DNA of 64,000 nt from Halanaerobiales bacterium (GCA_022360715.1 JAKSCG010000093.1:1-64000); one strand, 5' to 3'. Counted from the stretch's first letter, positions 27,873 to 37,197 are shown. Numbers and translations are program-made. Notes: generated from the sequence alone by a model not told the origin.

Positions 27873-29146
27873 TTTGCTCCCTCCTCCATCTCTACCCTTA
27901 AATCCCTGATCCCGTTGAGCGGTTTGGGACAAGAATCAATCTCAATCCTTTTCATTTCCGGGGGTATTAATTTTTGATAGCGCTGCTGATAAATCACTTG
28001 ATGATCGGCCAGCACCTTGACCTGGACATTTTCCCGGTTTTCCCTGGAGCGGAAATAAAGAATCAGGCGTTGCTCAACAGCATTAATATTAAAACACTGG
28101 GGAATCAGATACAGAAAATCCGCTTCGTTTTTTTCGATCGGGATCAACTCCTGGGCCGGTAAATCCTTAACAAAGCTGGCAGCACTTGCCCCCGCATATT
28201 TACCGGTTTCGGAAACATAATCGACCAGGTCACTGACCGTTAGCGCATTACCACAAGAAAAGACCCCGGGTATTCCGGTCATAAAACTCTGGTCAACATA
28301 TGGGCCGCCACTCCGGGGATCAATCCTAACCCCCAGGGATTCGGCCAGTTCGTTTTCCGGTATTAAACCAACCGATAGGATCACCCCGTCACATTCGATC
28401 ACCTGCTCGGTCCCTTTGAGGGGAGACATCGTTTGATCAACCCGGGAAACCTCAACCGCTTCGACCCTGTCTTCACCGATTATTCTGGTTATGGTGTGGG
28501 ATAATTTCAGGGGAATATCATAATCATCCAGACACTGGACAATATTCCGCTCCAGACCGGAAGGAGTTGCTTTGGCTTCGTAAACTCCAACCACTTTGGC
28601 CCCCTCCAGGGTTAACCTCCGGGCCATGATCAAACCAATATCACCGCTCCCCAGAATAACACAGCGTTTAGTCGGCAAATAACCCAAAATATTGACCAGA
28701 TACTGGGCCGTTCCGGCCGTATAAACTCCGGCCGGTCTGGAGCCGTGAATGAAGATCTGCCTGGCTGTTCGCTCGCGACAACCATTGGCTAGCACTATTG
28801 ACTTGCTAATTACTTGATAAAGACCCTCGCTCGAATTGACTAAACTGAGCCGAAAGCCATCTCCCCTTTGTTCGATCTCCGTAACAAAGGTTTTGGTTAA
28901 AAGGGGAATCCCTCTTTTTTTAACCATCTCAATATACCAACCGGCGTATTCAGGACCGGTCAGGGCCTGATTAAACCGGATAATACCAAATCCATCGTGG
29001 ATACACTGTTTCAAAATCCCGCCCAGTCTTTTTTCTCGTTCGATCATTAAGGTCTCGGCCCCGGCTTCAAATGCGGACAGAGCAGCCGCCAGACCGGCCG
29101 GTCCGCCTCCAATAACGATTGTATCATATGCTTTGATCGCTCTCAC
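27860..29146 (-). CDS. NAD(P)/FAD-dependent oxidoreductase (GlpB-like partner subunit)
   Basis: The 428-residue flavoprotein has an FAD motif IVIGGGPAGLAAALSAFEAG (about 10-29). A second Rossmann motif, VILGSGDIGLIMARRLTLEG, lies near 160-180, and the closing segment is GVFSCGNALTVSDLVDYVSE. This is the pyridine-nucleotide-disulfide oxidoreductase fold without a CxxxxC active site. It lies between the GlpA-like and DUF1667 genes, as in anaerobic glycerol-3-phosphate dehydrogenase clusters. GTG at 29146 is chosen: it directly follows the upstream gene and yields the normal N-terminus. Its ribosome-binding site is weak, suggesting coupling. Confidence 0.85.
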   Translation of the reverse strand: MRAIKAYDTIVIGGGPAGLAAALSAFEAGAETLMIEREKRLGGILKQCIHDGFGIIRFNQALTGPEYAGWYIEMVKKRGIPLLTKTFVTEIEQRGDGFRLSLVNSSEGLYQVISKSIVLANGCRERTARQIFIHGSRPAGVYTAGTAQYLVNILGYLPTKRCVILGSGDIGLIMARRLTLEGAKVVGVYEAKATPSGLERNIVQCLDDYDIPLKLSHTITRIIGEDRVEAVEVSRVDQTMSPLKGTEQVIECDGVILSVGLIPENELAESLGVRIDPRSGGPYVDQSFMTGIPGVFSCGNALTVSDLVDYVSETGKYAGASAASFVKDLPAQELIPIEKNEADFLYLIPQCFNINAVEQRLILYFRSRENRENVQVKVLADHQVIYQQRYQKLIPPEMKRIEIDSCPKPLNGIRDLRVEMEEGAKCES

Positions 29147-29150
29147 CCCC

Positions 29151-30851
29151 TCACCCTTTGGTCTCTTCAAGCAACAGATAGGAATTATTCCCCTTTTTGG
29201 TAATCTCCATGATATCAAAACCCTCTTCTTCCATAATTTTTATCAGCAAGGGGGTACAGAACTCCCCCTGACAGCGACCCATTCCCGCCCTGACCCTCCT
29301 TTTGATTGCATCAAGGGTGGTAGCCGGAATTGGCGATTGAAGGGCATCAATCACTTCACCCCTGCTGATCTCTTCACAGCGACAGACAATTTCACCATAG
29401 GCCGGTTTTTTCCGGATTAATTCCCCCCTGCTCCTTGCTCCCATTTTACTCAACTCCGGGATAGCTTTTCTGACCGGATTCCATCCTACTCTCGCCTTCA
29501 CTCTTTTTTGACCGCTCAGCAGTTCCAGGGTTAACTTCTCTATTTCTTCGGCAATGGCCGGAGCAGAGGCCAGACCGGGGGATTGAATCCCGGCCGCATG
29601 AATCAAATTCTGGACATACTCCGACTTCTCGATAATGAAATCCTCCTCATAAGTGGCCGCCCTGATCCCGGAAAAATAGGTAATCACATCCTTGGCGGAA
29701 AGCTCCGGGAAAATGGGTAGGAAACGCTCCAGCAAGGCTAAGATATTTTCCCGGTTGGTGGTAAAATCTTCCCGGTAGGGTTGTTCATAGGCATCCGGTC
29801 CAATTAAAACATTACCTTCAATGGTCTTGATTATCCCTCCTCCCTTGCTGCTGCCTTTGATTCGATTAAACTCAGGTCGGGAATAAATAGCCTTGATCAG
29901 CTCACCCTTTTTCCGATCCAACAGGATGATCTCCCCTTTACGGGGATGAATAGTAAAGAACTGATCACCGGCCAGATCGGCAATTACATCGCTAAAGACC
30001 CCGGCCGCATTAATAATTATCCGGGGAAATACTTTCCCGCGGTTTGTTTTAACCGCTGTTATCTCATCCCCTTTTTTCTCCATCGCCTCCACCATTGTAT
30101 TTAAAGATACTTCGGCCCCGTTGGCAACTGCATTTTCAGCATAGGCAATCGTCATTTTATAAGGAGAAAGTACCCCGGCGGAAGGAATATACAGGGCGCC
30201 CCGGATCTCCGGAGCTAAACCGGGCTCAAGCTGCTGTAGTTCATCCCGGCCGATCAGTCTTAAATCTTTTACTTTATTTCGTCTGGCCCGGAGTTTAATC
30301 AACGGATAGAGCAACTTCATCGCCCATTGATCATAGAGAATGAAGGAACCGGGTCTGGTAAAATCTACATTTAACTCCTTGGTAACCCTTGAATACAACT
30401 CATTTCCCCTTACATTAAAATAGGCCTTCCGCGAGCCGGGTTTGGGCAGCAGCCCGGGATGGATCATCCCGTCATTCCGTGAAGATGTATGCATTGCCAG
30501 GTCCCCTTCTTTATCAACTAATAAAACTGATAGCTCCCATTTTGCCAATTCCCGGATGATTGCACTGCCGATTATTCCACCCCCAATTACTAATACATCA
30601 ACCCGTCGCTGATTAAGGTGATGATCCCGCCAATCCGGTTTTCTGATTCTTTCCGTCGGCAAGCCTTTGACTTCAATCCGGTTAACAACCCCCTTATAAC
30701 CCTTACCGGCAGCCAGGTTCCCGGCAGCAACAACCTGCTCCCAGCTATTAACTATCCCTTCCAACACTATGGAGGAACGCCATTCCCGACATTCGATCGC
30801 TGTGCCGAACAACCGGGTCATCTTCTTTTTAATTCTGCTCAGCTTGCTCAT
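29151..30851 (-). CDS. GlpA-like FAD oxidoreductase with N-terminal BON-like domain
   Basis: The 566-residue protein begins with about 85 residues resembling a BON domain (SSIVLEGIVNSWEQVVAAG). Then comes a DAO-type FAD domain with LVIGGGIIGSAIIRELAKW near 86-104 and a GlpA-type catalytic region. It ends with a BFD-like [2Fe-2S] domain: CRCEE, followed by GMGRCQGEFC. It probably oxidises glycerol-3-phosphate or a related sugar phosphate. The ATG has AAAGGAGGGG upstream. A palindromic operator lies directly before it. Confidence 0.85.
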   Translation of the reverse strand: MSKLSRIKKKMTRLFGTAIECREWRSSIVLEGIVNSWEQVVAAGNLAAGKGYKGVVNRIEVKGLPTERIRKPDWRDHHLNQRRVDVLVIGGGIIGSAIIRELAKWELSVLLVDKEGDLAMHTSSRNDGMIHPGLLPKPGSRKAYFNVRGNELYSRVTKELNVDFTRPGSFILYDQWAMKLLYPLIKLRARRNKVKDLRLIGRDELQQLEPGLAPEIRGALYIPSAGVLSPYKMTIAYAENAVANGAEVSLNTMVEAMEKKGDEITAVKTNRGKVFPRIIINAAGVFSDVIADLAGDQFFTIHPRKGEIILLDRKKGELIKAIYSRPEFNRIKGSSKGGGIIKTIEGNVLIGPDAYEQPYREDFTTNRENILALLERFLPIFPELSAKDVITYFSGIRAATYEEDFIIEKSEYVQNLIHAAGIQSPGLASAPAIAEEIEKLTLELLSGQKRVKARVGWNPVRKAIPELSKMGARSRGELIRKKPAYGEIVCRCEEISRGEVIDALQSPIPATTLDAIKRRVRAGMGRCQGEFCTPLLIKIMEEEGFDIMEITKKGNNSYLLLEETKG

Positions 30852-30870
30852 AAAACCCCTCCTTTCATAA

Positions 30871-30890
30871 TCAGGACGTCCTGACGTCCT
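30871..30890. promoter_or_regulatory. Palindromic operator before the GlpA-like gene
   Basis: AGGACGT (30873-30879) and ACGTCCT (30884-30890) form an inverted repeat with a 4-bp gap. An overlapping 14-bp perfect palindrome TCAGGACGTCCTGA covers 30871-30884. It sits 20-40 bp before the start codon, where the neighbouring GntR protein would be expected to bind. The promoter itself was not clearly found. Confidence 0.65.
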
Positions 30891-31001
30891 TATGTTAAAT
30901 AATAGTCGTTTGCTGCTCTTGTCGGCGCAATCTGTTGGCTCAATTGTCAAAATTCCGTTAATTTAAAGGTTAGCTCTCCTTGTCTGGCCGGCCTAAATTA
31001 A

Positions 31002-31715
31002 TTAATAGGAATAAGAGTAAATATCACCGGGGATAATAAATTTCAGGTAATAAAAAGGATCTGCTTGATCTTCGATGTAAATCCATCTTTCCATATTTAA
31101 GATTAGTTTATCCTGCTCAATCTGTAGTTCCTGTTGTTCTTTAGTTGAGGGCAAACGGGGAGTTACGATCTGTTCGATCTTGCTAATTACAATTTTCAGA
31201 TCCTGAAGCAATATTTTGGCCAGTGAACCGCTTAAATCAAAACCCTTTTGATTAAGCTGATATTTTTTTGAAAAATAAGACTCTTCGATTGCCAGCGGCA
31301 TCTCTTTGACCAGACGTAATCTTTTTAGGTAGAAGCAGCTGTCCTGCTCCTTCCAGCGAAGTTTTTTTAATAATTTCCGATTCGGTACAATAACTTCTCT
31401 TTTTTCAACCCTATTTTTAGCCTGGATCCCTCTCGCTTCCAGGGAATAAGTTAAACTAATCAACGGTTCAAATCCGATCGCCGGATGCTTTCTGGCCACA
31501 AATGTACCGATCCCTTTTTTAATATAGAGATAACCCTCATTAATTAAGATCTCAACAGCTTTTCTGACCGTAGCCCTGCTCAAGTCATAGATTTCAATTA
31601 ATTCCTTTTCGGTCGGAATTTGATACCCCCGTTCCCAGATCTCGTTTTTAATTTTATCGAGTAACTCTTCTTTAAGTTGTATATATAGAGGAACCGGATT
31701 CCTGCGATTGATCAC
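31002..31715 (-). CDS. GntR-family transcriptional regulator, HutC-type
   Basis: The N-terminal winged helix carries PLYIQLKEELLDKIKNEIW and the recognition helix LSRATVRKAVEIL (about 45-57), followed by GTFVA. The C-terminal part is a UTRA-like effector domain, as in the HutC subfamily. Its own promoter lies upstream at 31783-31811. It stands directly before the polyol oxidation operon on the same strand and is its likely regulator through the inverted repeat at 30871-30890. The start is GTG. Confidence 0.88.
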   Translation of the reverse strand: MINRRNPVPLYIQLKEELLDKIKNEIWERGYQIPTEKELIEIYDLSRATVRKAVEILINEGYLYIKKGIGTFVARKHPAIGFEPLISLTYSLEARGIQAKNRVEKREVIVPNRKLLKKLRWKEQDSCFYLKRLRLVKEMPLAIEESYFSKKYQLNQKGFDLSGSLAKILLQDLKIVISKIEQIVTPRLPSTKEQQELQIEQDKLILNMERWIYIEDQADPFYYLKFIIPGDIYSYSY

Positions 31716-31782
31716 CTCGACTCATCCCCTAACCAAATCTCCGTCCGTTTTCTCAGCTATGATCCGTAACCAGTTTATTAAA

Positions 31783-31811
31783 ATTATATCATTTTGTTGC
31801 CCGCAGGTCAA
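31783..31811 (-). promoter_or_regulatory. Promoter of the GntR regulator gene
   Basis: TTGACC (31811-31806), 17-bp spacer and TATAAT (31788-31783) on the minus strand, about 60 bp before the GTG start. Confidence 0.8.
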
Positions 31812-31824
31812 TCACCTTCCCAGA

Positions 31825-32295
31825 CTAAAACTCGCTTATTTTATGATAGAACATCCTCATTTCCGGACAGGCTTTATACTCCTCAAAACCGAGCGAACGA
31901 TAAATCTCCTTCCCCATTTCGGAAGCATTTAAGTGAATAAATCCAATCCCTTTTTCCGCGCAATGCTTGATCACCACCCGCAGCAATCTTCGTCCGATTC
32001 CGTGGGATCTAGCGTCAGCAGTTACAGATACATCAAAGATTAAGGCACACTTGCCCGTAGGATTTTGGGTCGAAGGCAGTCCGGGAAAAAAAGAAACAGC
32101 GGCCATTCCCCTAATCCCGGCTCCATCTTCATAAACAAAGTAAAGCGGATTTTTAAAGTCCCATTTTTCGGTGAAAAAACGCTTAATTATTTCCTGACCG
32201 TCCCGGGTAGTTCTGTTGCCGGAAATACTCTCCAGCATCTCACAACGCAGAGCTACCAACCGGTCGATATCCCTTGATTCTGCCTTTCTAATCAC
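31825..32295 (-). CDS. GNAT-family N-acetyltransferase
   Basis: The 156-residue protein shows the GNAT acetyl-CoA loop in DARSHGIGRRLLRVVIKHC (R-x-x-G-x-G/A type, about 94-112) and the late NASEMGKEIYRSLGFEEY motif. The acceptor is unknown. Its GTG start overlaps the queT stop by four bases (GTGA), so it is coupled to that gene. Confidence 0.88.
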   Translation of the reverse strand: MIRKAESRDIDRLVALRCEMLESISGNRTTRDGQEIIKRFFTEKWDFKNPLYFVYEDGAGIRGMAAVSFFPGLPSTQNPTGKCALIFDVSVTADARSHGIGRRLLRVVIKHCAEKGIGFIHLNASEMGKEIYRSLGFEEYKACPEMRMFYHKISEF

Positions 32296-32759
32296 TGGAT
32301 TTCCGCCTTTCCTAAACCCCTTTTTTTCAAATAATAGATCAGGGGATAGCCGAGCAGAAAAACTACAGCTGCTTCACTAATAGAAATCTGAATAACGGTT
32401 AGCCAGTAGGGCAAATCAAATAAAATCTTTAAATAGATACTAATTAAAAATCCGTTAAAGACGATCGGGCTTAAATAGGCCAGGATACTGGCCCGGAAAT
32501 AATAAGTAAAATAGGCGGCAATTAAGGTAACCAGGCTACCACCAATTATATCGACCAGGCCTAGTCCACCAAAGATATTGGAGATTAGTACCCCAATAAA
32601 AAGGGCGGGGATGGCCTCCGGATAAAGAATCGGTAAAACTGTCAGCGCCTCAGCCGCCCTAAACTGTAGGGGACCGAAACTAACCGGAGCCAAAAGATAG
32701 GTAATAACGATATAGATGCCGGCAATCATAGCCCCCCGGGTTATTTTTAACGAATTCAT
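32292..32759 (-). CDS. queT: QueT-type queuosine-precursor transporter, putative
   Basis: A 155-residue hydrophobic protein with five to six predicted membrane helices. The conserved LQFRAAEALTVLPILYPEA segment near residue 31-49 is typical of QueT, the ECF-type substrate-specificity component thought to import a queuine/preQ1-type precursor. No preQ1 riboswitch is possible: the gene follows rnhB by only nine bases and depends on upstream transcription. Confidence 0.85.
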   Translation of the reverse strand: MNSLKITRGAMIAGIYIVITYLLAPVSFGPLQFRAAEALTVLPILYPEAIPALFIGVLISNIFGGLGLVDIIGGSLVTLIAAYFTYYFRASILAYLSPIVFNGFLISIYLKILFDLPYWLTVIQISISEAAVVFLLGYPLIYYLKKRGLGKAEIQ

Positions 32760-32768
32760 TTTATTCTT

Positions 32769-33704
32769 TTAACCCCCTTTACTGATCTTTTTGAACTGTT
32801 TTCGATATACTTTTCTCAATTCAACCAGGTTTTCGGCGGTAAAAATACTGGAAGCAGCGAGTGTTTCACCCAGTTGGATCAGTTCTTTGGGCTGATCAGT
32901 CTGTAAAATTTGATTTTTTGTCTTGATATAATTATATTTATTAACAATGGAAAAGGTAAAACGGTGCAGAGAAGAAGGACCATACTGCTTCAAGGCTTCA
33001 ATATGTTCTTTGGTTCCATAACCCTTGTTTCTGATTAACCCATACTGGGGATATTGCTGGTGATACTCTTCCAACAAACGATCCCTGGTCACTTTGGCAA
33101 CAATTGAGGCCGCAGCGATTGCATTTACTTTTCGATCTCCATCAATTACTGTTTCTTGCTTGAGCGAACAATGGGGAATTTTGCAATTACCATCAATTAA
33201 AAGATATTCCGGTAAGGGCACCAAGCTCCGTACCGCTTTTCTCATCGCCTCAAAGGTTGCCTGAAGTATATTGAGCTGATCGATCGTGTGATTATCAACT
33301 ATTCCCGTCCCTACTGCCAGTGCTTGCTGACTAATTAAAGCAAAAAGTCTTTCCCGTTCTTCAACGGTCAGGTTTTTGGAATCGTCAAGTCCGAGCAAAG
33401 TCTCAGCCGGATCTAGAATAACGGCCGCCGCTACCACCGGTCCGGCTAACGGTCCCCGCCCTGCTTCATCGACACCGGCAATCAACTCAAATCCATTCTT
33501 TCTTAAAAATGCCTCTTTTTTATTTAATAAGTGCCATCGCTCGACCTTAACTCTTTCCAGCTCAATTAAACGACGATATTTTTTCGCTAAATCCCGGACC
33601 CCTTTGCGGGGGTCCTTTTGTAGGTTAGATATTACCTTTTCATCAACTTCAATCGTCTCTAAATACTTTTCCAACTGTTTAATACTATATTTGGCACAAT
33701 CCAA
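32769..33704 (-). CDS. rnhB: Ribonuclease HII
   Basis: RNase HII nicks RNA in RNA-DNA hybrids and removes misincorporated ribonucleotides. The catalytic core has GVDEAGRGPLAGP (about 77-89), LDDSKNL and a later Asp in YLLIDGN, plus AAASIVAKVTRD. A roughly 70-residue N-terminal extension is shared with Bacillus RnhB. Unusual is a tail of about 60 residues after HRFTFSIV. The start is TTG with GGAGG ten bases upstream, overlapping... the end of rbgA is six bases away from this start. Total 311 residues. Confidence 0.94.
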   Translation of the reverse strand: MDCAKYSIKQLEKYLETIEVDEKVISNLQKDPRKGVRDLAKKYRRLIELERVKVERWHLLNKKEAFLRKNGFELIAGVDEAGRGPLAGPVVAAAVILDPAETLLGLDDSKNLTVEERERLFALISQQALAVGTGIVDNHTIDQLNILQATFEAMRKAVRSLVPLPEYLLIDGNCKIPHCSLKQETVIDGDRKVNAIAAASIVAKVTRDRLLEEYHQQYPQYGLIRNKGYGTKEHIEALKQYGPSSLHRFTFSIVNKYNYIKTKNQILQTDQPKELIQLGETLAASSIFTAENLVELRKVYRKQFKKISKGG

Positions 33705-33709
33705 TTTTT

Positions 33710-34558
33710 TTAAGCCTCCATAACTGGTTTTTCCAGTGTTACCGGTCCTAATTTACCTTTTCTAAACTCATTAATGAGGGTTTTACTGGCCCGGTCACGG
33801 TCAATCCGGCCCCCACTGCACAAACAGCCCCGTTTTTTCCCGATCAGCGCAAGGATATCATCAGGTTGATTGCTCACCAACTTAATTTGATAGGTCCGGG
33901 ACAAGATATCCGGATCGATATTAAGTAAATACTCGATCAGCTTATAGGCAGCCAGTTCCTGATCAAAAATATCATCACTGATCGCACCGGTCAGCGCCAA
34001 TTTATAGCCGACATCTTCATCACCAAATTTAGGCCAGAGGATACCGGGAGTATCGAGAAGCTGGATCTCGTCCCCGACCCCAATCCATTGTCTCCCCCGG
34101 GTAACACCCGGCTTATTACCGGTTTTAGCCATACTGCTTCCTGTTAAAGTATTGATCAAAGCAGATTTGCCGACATTGGGGATCCCGATGATCATGATCC
34201 GGATCTCCCTGCTTTTTCTCCCTTTTTTAAGGACCCGGCTGTTGATTTGAGCCCCGGTTTGCCTAATTAAGGCCAGTAAACTGCTAATCCCTTCCCCTTT
34301 GAGCGCATTAACGGCAATCGAAGGATATTTTTGCTGAAAATGCCGTAACCATAAACACGTCAGGTCATCAGCAGCCAAATCCTTTTTGTTTAGTGCAATT
34401 ATTCGTTCTTTAGTATGTAAAAGTTCATCGAGGGCAGGATTCTGACTGCTGCCCGGAATCCTGGCATCCAGTATCTCAATTACCAGATCAACCAGTTTAA
34501 GATCAGCACGCAAAATTCTCTTGGCCTTGGCCATATGGCCCGGATACCATTGGATCAT
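33710..34558 (-). CDS. rbgA: Ribosome biogenesis GTPase RbgA (YlqF)
   Basis: RbgA is a circularly permuted GTPase that completes assembly of the 50S subunit. The order of motifs is permuted as expected: NKKD (G4) near residue 57-60, then the P-loop IIGIPNVGKSALINTL, then DTPGI (G3). The protein begins IQWYPGHMAKAKR, the family hallmark. ATG 34558 with GGAGGG upstream gives 282 residues; the upstream extension is not needed. Confidence 0.95.
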   Translation of the reverse strand: MIQWYPGHMAKAKRILRADLKLVDLVIEILDARIPGSSQNPALDELLHTKERIIALNKKDLAADDLTCLWLRHFQQKYPSIAVNALKGEGISSLLALIRQTGAQINSRVLKKGRKSREIRIMIIGIPNVGKSALINTLTGSSMAKTGNKPGVTRGRQWIGVGDEIQLLDTPGILWPKFGDEDVGYKLALTGAISDDIFDQELAAYKLIEYLLNIDPDILSRTYQIKLVSNQPDDILALIGKKRGCLCSGGRIDRDRASKTLINEFRKGKLGPVTLEKPVMEA

Positions 34559-34582
34559 CAAATCCCTCCACATAATCTAAGA

Positions 34583-34610
34583 AAAAAGGGTGAAAGGAAA
34601 CCCTCACCCC
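34583..34610 (-). terminator. Terminator downstream of rplS
   Basis: On the minus strand GGGTGA and TCACCC pair around a 10-nt loop, followed by six T. It lies between rplS and rbgA and would reduce or end read-through into rbgA-rnhB-queT. Confidence 0.8.
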
Positions 34611-34616
34611 TGTTTC

Positions 34617-34964
34617 TTAATTCCGTTTTTCCTTAATTCGGGCCGCTTTCCCTTTTCTGTCCCTTAAGTAATACAATTTGGCTCTTCTGACCGCACCACG
34701 TCGAAGGACTGTTATACTGGCAATTTTGGGAGAGTGAACCGGGAAGGTCCTTTCTACACCAAAGCCGTGCGAAACCTTACGGACTGTAAAGGATTCTCTT
34801 GCTCCCCCCCCTTGACGTTTTATCACAACACCTTCATAAGGCTGTAAACGTTCTTTTCCACCTTCAACAACCTTAACCATTAAGCGAAGGGTATCACCAG
34901 GGGCAAATTCAGGAATATCATCTCGAAGCTGTGCTTTTTCAATATCGTTAATAATATCGCTCAT
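34617..34964 (-). CDS. rplS: 50S ribosomal protein L19
   Basis: The 115-residue protein has the L19 motifs [20 protein letters not shown] and [17 protein letters not shown]. The ATG at 34964 follows AAGGAGGT. The upstream frame to 34988 is not needed. It has a separate promoter at 35037-35065 and is followed by a terminator, so it can be transcribed apart from the trmD operon. Confidence 0.97.
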   Translation of the reverse strand: MSDIINDIEKAQLRDDIPEFAPGDTLRLMVKVVEGGKERLQPYEGVVIKRQGGGARESFTVRKVSHGFGVERTFPVHSPKIASITVLRRGAVRRAKLYYLRDRKGKAARIKEKRN

Positions 34965-35036
34965 CCAGCAACTACCTCCTTCCATCAAGCTCTTCCTCTA
35001 TCTACAATATTAGAAAAGTCATTTTACACAAATGGT

Positions 35037-35065
35037 ATTATACCATATCAACCAATAAAAAACAA
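35037..35065 (-). promoter_or_regulatory. Promoter of rplS
   Basis: TTGTTT (35065-35060), 17-bp spacer and TATAAT (35042-35037), with TG one base before the -10. The -10 lies inside a 15-bp palindrome-like segment (ATGGTATTATACCAT). Confidence 0.75.
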
Positions 35066-35069
35066 TATT

Positions 35070-35660
35070 TCAGGCCCACCATTCTTCAGCAAGCAGCCGA
35101 TCCAGGATTATGGAAACGGCACTCCGGACAGAAAGGTGGTTAAAATTACCCCGGCCATAAACTGGTTCCAAAATATAATTACATAAAGCAAGGGTTTCTT
35201 CGGTTAACCCCCAGCCAGTTCCAAATATTAGCAAAAAAGCCCGGGTGGAATTAAAGATACTCTTCCGAATCTCTCGATAAGATACAGCATGCTCCAAGGG
35301 TTTGGCATCAGTAGCAATTAAGATGGGTTTTTGTGCTGTCTCCGCTTCGATCTTTTTAACGACCTCATCCAGGCTACTGGCGATTTTCAGCACTGAAAAA
35401 GCTTCCTGCCGATTAACATTATATTCAGCGCCATAATCACTTGTCCAGTACTTGCTCATTCTTCTAATCAATGCCTGCTGTGATTTTAAGGGGTTGACCA
35501 CATAATAACCTTTGATATTATAGGTTTTACCGGCCCTGGCAATATCATGAAGGTCCATATTTGTAACGGTAGTTGTGATCTTCTCCCCCCGTTTGTTATA
35601 GATCGGGGAGTGTAACAATCCTACATAAACATTAGCTTCCAATCTTCCCATCATTTTCAC
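35070..35660 (-). CDS. SPOUT-type RNA methyltransferase (Methyltrn_RNA_4-like)
   Basis: The 196-residue protein has a SPOUT-like C-terminal knot with [13 protein letters not shown] (about 142-154) and [17 protein letters not shown] near the end. In many Bacillota this gene lies between trmD and rplS, as here, and it is presumed to methylate tRNA or rRNA; the target is not known to me. Possible starts are GTG 35660 and ATG 35654 or 35651, all inside the 3' end of trmD. Confidence 0.85.
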   Translation of the reverse strand: MKMMGRLEANVYVGLLHSPIYNKRGEKITTTVTNMDLHDIARAGKTYNIKGYYVVNPLKSQQALIRRMSKYWTSDYGAEYNVNRQEAFSVLKIASSLDEVVKKIEAETAQKPILIATDAKPLEHAVSYREIRKSIFNSTRAFLLIFGTGWGLTEETLALCNYILEPVYGRGNFNHLSVRSAVSIILDRLLAEEWWA

Positions 35661-36396
35661 CTGCTAATTCTTCCTTAAGCTCTTGCAGGAGTTCTCGCTC
35701 CTCAACAGTAAGTTTTTTAATTTTGACCAACTCCGGCCGTCTCAATAGTGTCCGCTTTAGGGCTTGCTTGCGTCGCCATCTTTCTATTCGGGCATGATGA
35801 CCGCTTAATAGGATATCAGGAACTTCTCTCCCCCGGAAAGCCCTGGGTCTAGTGTAATGAGGGTAATCGAGCAACCCATTATAAAAGGAATCTTCAATCC
35901 TGGATTGCTGGGCGCCGAGAACCCCCGGAATCATCCGGGCGATAGCATCTACCAGAACAATCGCCGCCGGCTCACCACCGGTCAAGACATAATCCCCCAG
36001 GGAAATCTCCTCACTGACAATCAGCTCACGAACCCGTTCGTCCACTCCTTCATAGTGACCACAGATTAAGATTAATCCCGAACGGTTACTTAACTCCTTC
36101 ACTAACCCCTGCTCCAGTTTTCTCCCCTGTGGACTCAATAAGATTACTGGGGTTTCCTGTCCCCGTTGCTGGGATCTTTCTTCCCAAGCCCGGTAAATTG
36201 GGGGTACTTTCATCACCATACCGGCCCCACCGCCATATGGAGTATCATCGGTGGTCTGGTGTTTATCCAAAGTATAATCCCTGATATTAATTAAGTTTAT
36301 TTCAATCAAACCTTTTTCCTGTGCCTTTGCTAACATACTGTGATTAAACGGACCGGAAAACATTGCCGGAAACAGTGTGAGTATATCAAAAAACAT
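35632..36396 (-). CDS. trmD: tRNA (guanine-N1-)-methyltransferase
   Basis: TrmD methylates G37 of tRNAs with SAM, preventing frameshifts. The trefoil-knot SAM site is visible: [14 protein letters not shown] (about 107-120) and [14 protein letters not shown] (about 132-145). The catalytic Asp follows in [19 protein letters not shown]. The ATG at 36396 with GAGGTG upstream gives 254 residues. It overlaps the SPOUT gene downstream. Confidence 0.97.
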   Translation of the reverse strand: MFFDILTLFPAMFSGPFNHSMLAKAQEKGLIEINLINIRDYTLDKHQTTDDTPYGGGAGMVMKVPPIYRAWEERSQQRGQETPVILLSPQGRKLEQGLVKELSNRSGLILICGHYEGVDERVRELIVSEEISLGDYVLTGGEPAAIVLVDAIARMIPGVLGAQQSRIEDSFYNGLLDYPHYTRPRAFRGREVPDILLSGHHARIERWRRKQALKRTLLRRPELVKIKKLTVEERELLQELKEELAGENDGKIGS

Positions 36397-36414
36397 CAAT
36401 TTACACCTCAATAC

Positions 36415-36933
36415 CTATAGCTCTAGCAAACCAGGGGGCGGATTGATCATTATCCGGGCAGCAGTTTGATCTATTTTGGTGATAATCGCCCGGGCTGCCG
36501 GAATCATGTATTCAGCTGATTCCCCCTTAACCAAAAATATGTCAGTACCGGCATTTTTGATCACTTCGGTTAAACTGCCGAGTTCCCGACCATCTTCGGT
36601 CAAGACCTTAAAACCAAGCAAATCGTCAATATAGTACTCGCCTTCGGGTAAAGGTAACTTCTCTTCTTCCGGAATCTGAATCAGGTAATTTCGATAGTTC
36701 GAAGCCTGCTCCAGGTCATCTACTCCGTCTAATTTAAGGATGATAAAATTCTTATAAAAACGAATATATTCGATCTCTTTGCTAATTATCCGGTCACCTT
36801 TAACCAGCAAAACCTTGTCCAGCAACTCAAATCTCTTCGGGTTATCGGTGAGTGGAATCGCCCTAATTTCACCTTTATTACCCTGGTGTTTGGTTATTTT
36901 TCCAATACTCACCCGTGTCTTATTATTATTCAT
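36415..36933 (-). CDS. rimM: 16S rRNA processing protein RimM
   Basis: RimM helps mature the 30S head and binds S19. The N-terminal RimM domain has IGKITKHQGNKGEIRAIPLTD, and a PRC-barrel domain follows with YYIDDLLGFKVLTEDGRELG. At 172 residues it is of normal length. It lies in the standard order rpsP-khpA-rimM-trmD. Confidence 0.96.
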   Translation of the reverse strand: MNNNKTRVSIGKITKHQGNKGEIRAIPLTDNPKRFELLDKVLLVKGDRIISKEIEYIRFYKNFIILKLDGVDDLEQASNYRNYLIQIPEEEKLPLPEGEYYIDDLLGFKVLTEDGRELGSLTEVIKNAGTDIFLVKGESAEYMIPAARAIITKIDQTAARIMINPPPGLLEL

Positions 36934-36963
36934 TAATTACTCACGGCTCTCTTCAGCAACAGG

Positions 36964-37197
36964 CTAATTTTCCTGAATATCAACAATTACTTTTTTGCCT
37001 TCTTTGGTAGCTGCAGCTTTTACTACCGTCCGGATCGCCCGGGCAATCCTGCCCTGTTTTCCGATAATTTTACCCATATCATCGTTAGCCACAGTTACTT
37101 CCAATATAACTGACTTTTCACCTTCTACTTCATTAATACGAACCATATCTGGCTGATCAACTATTGCTCTGGCGATCGTTGCAACCAATTCTTTCAT
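36964..37197 (-). CDS. khpA: KH-domain RNA-binding protein KhpA
   Basis: A 77-residue single KH domain with the signature GKIIGKQGRIARAIRT. KhpA binds RNA, often with KhpB/Jag, and affects cell division and translation in Bacillota. It lies between rpsP and rimM, the usual location. Confidence 0.95.
   Translation of the reverse strand: MKELVATIARAIVDQPDMVRINEVEGEKSVILEVTVANDDMGKIIGKQGRIARAIRTVVKAAATKEGKKVIVDIQEN

Noticed and set aside
32760-32768. preQ1 riboswitch in front of queT
   Set aside because: Only nine bases separate queT from rnhB; no space for an aptamer.
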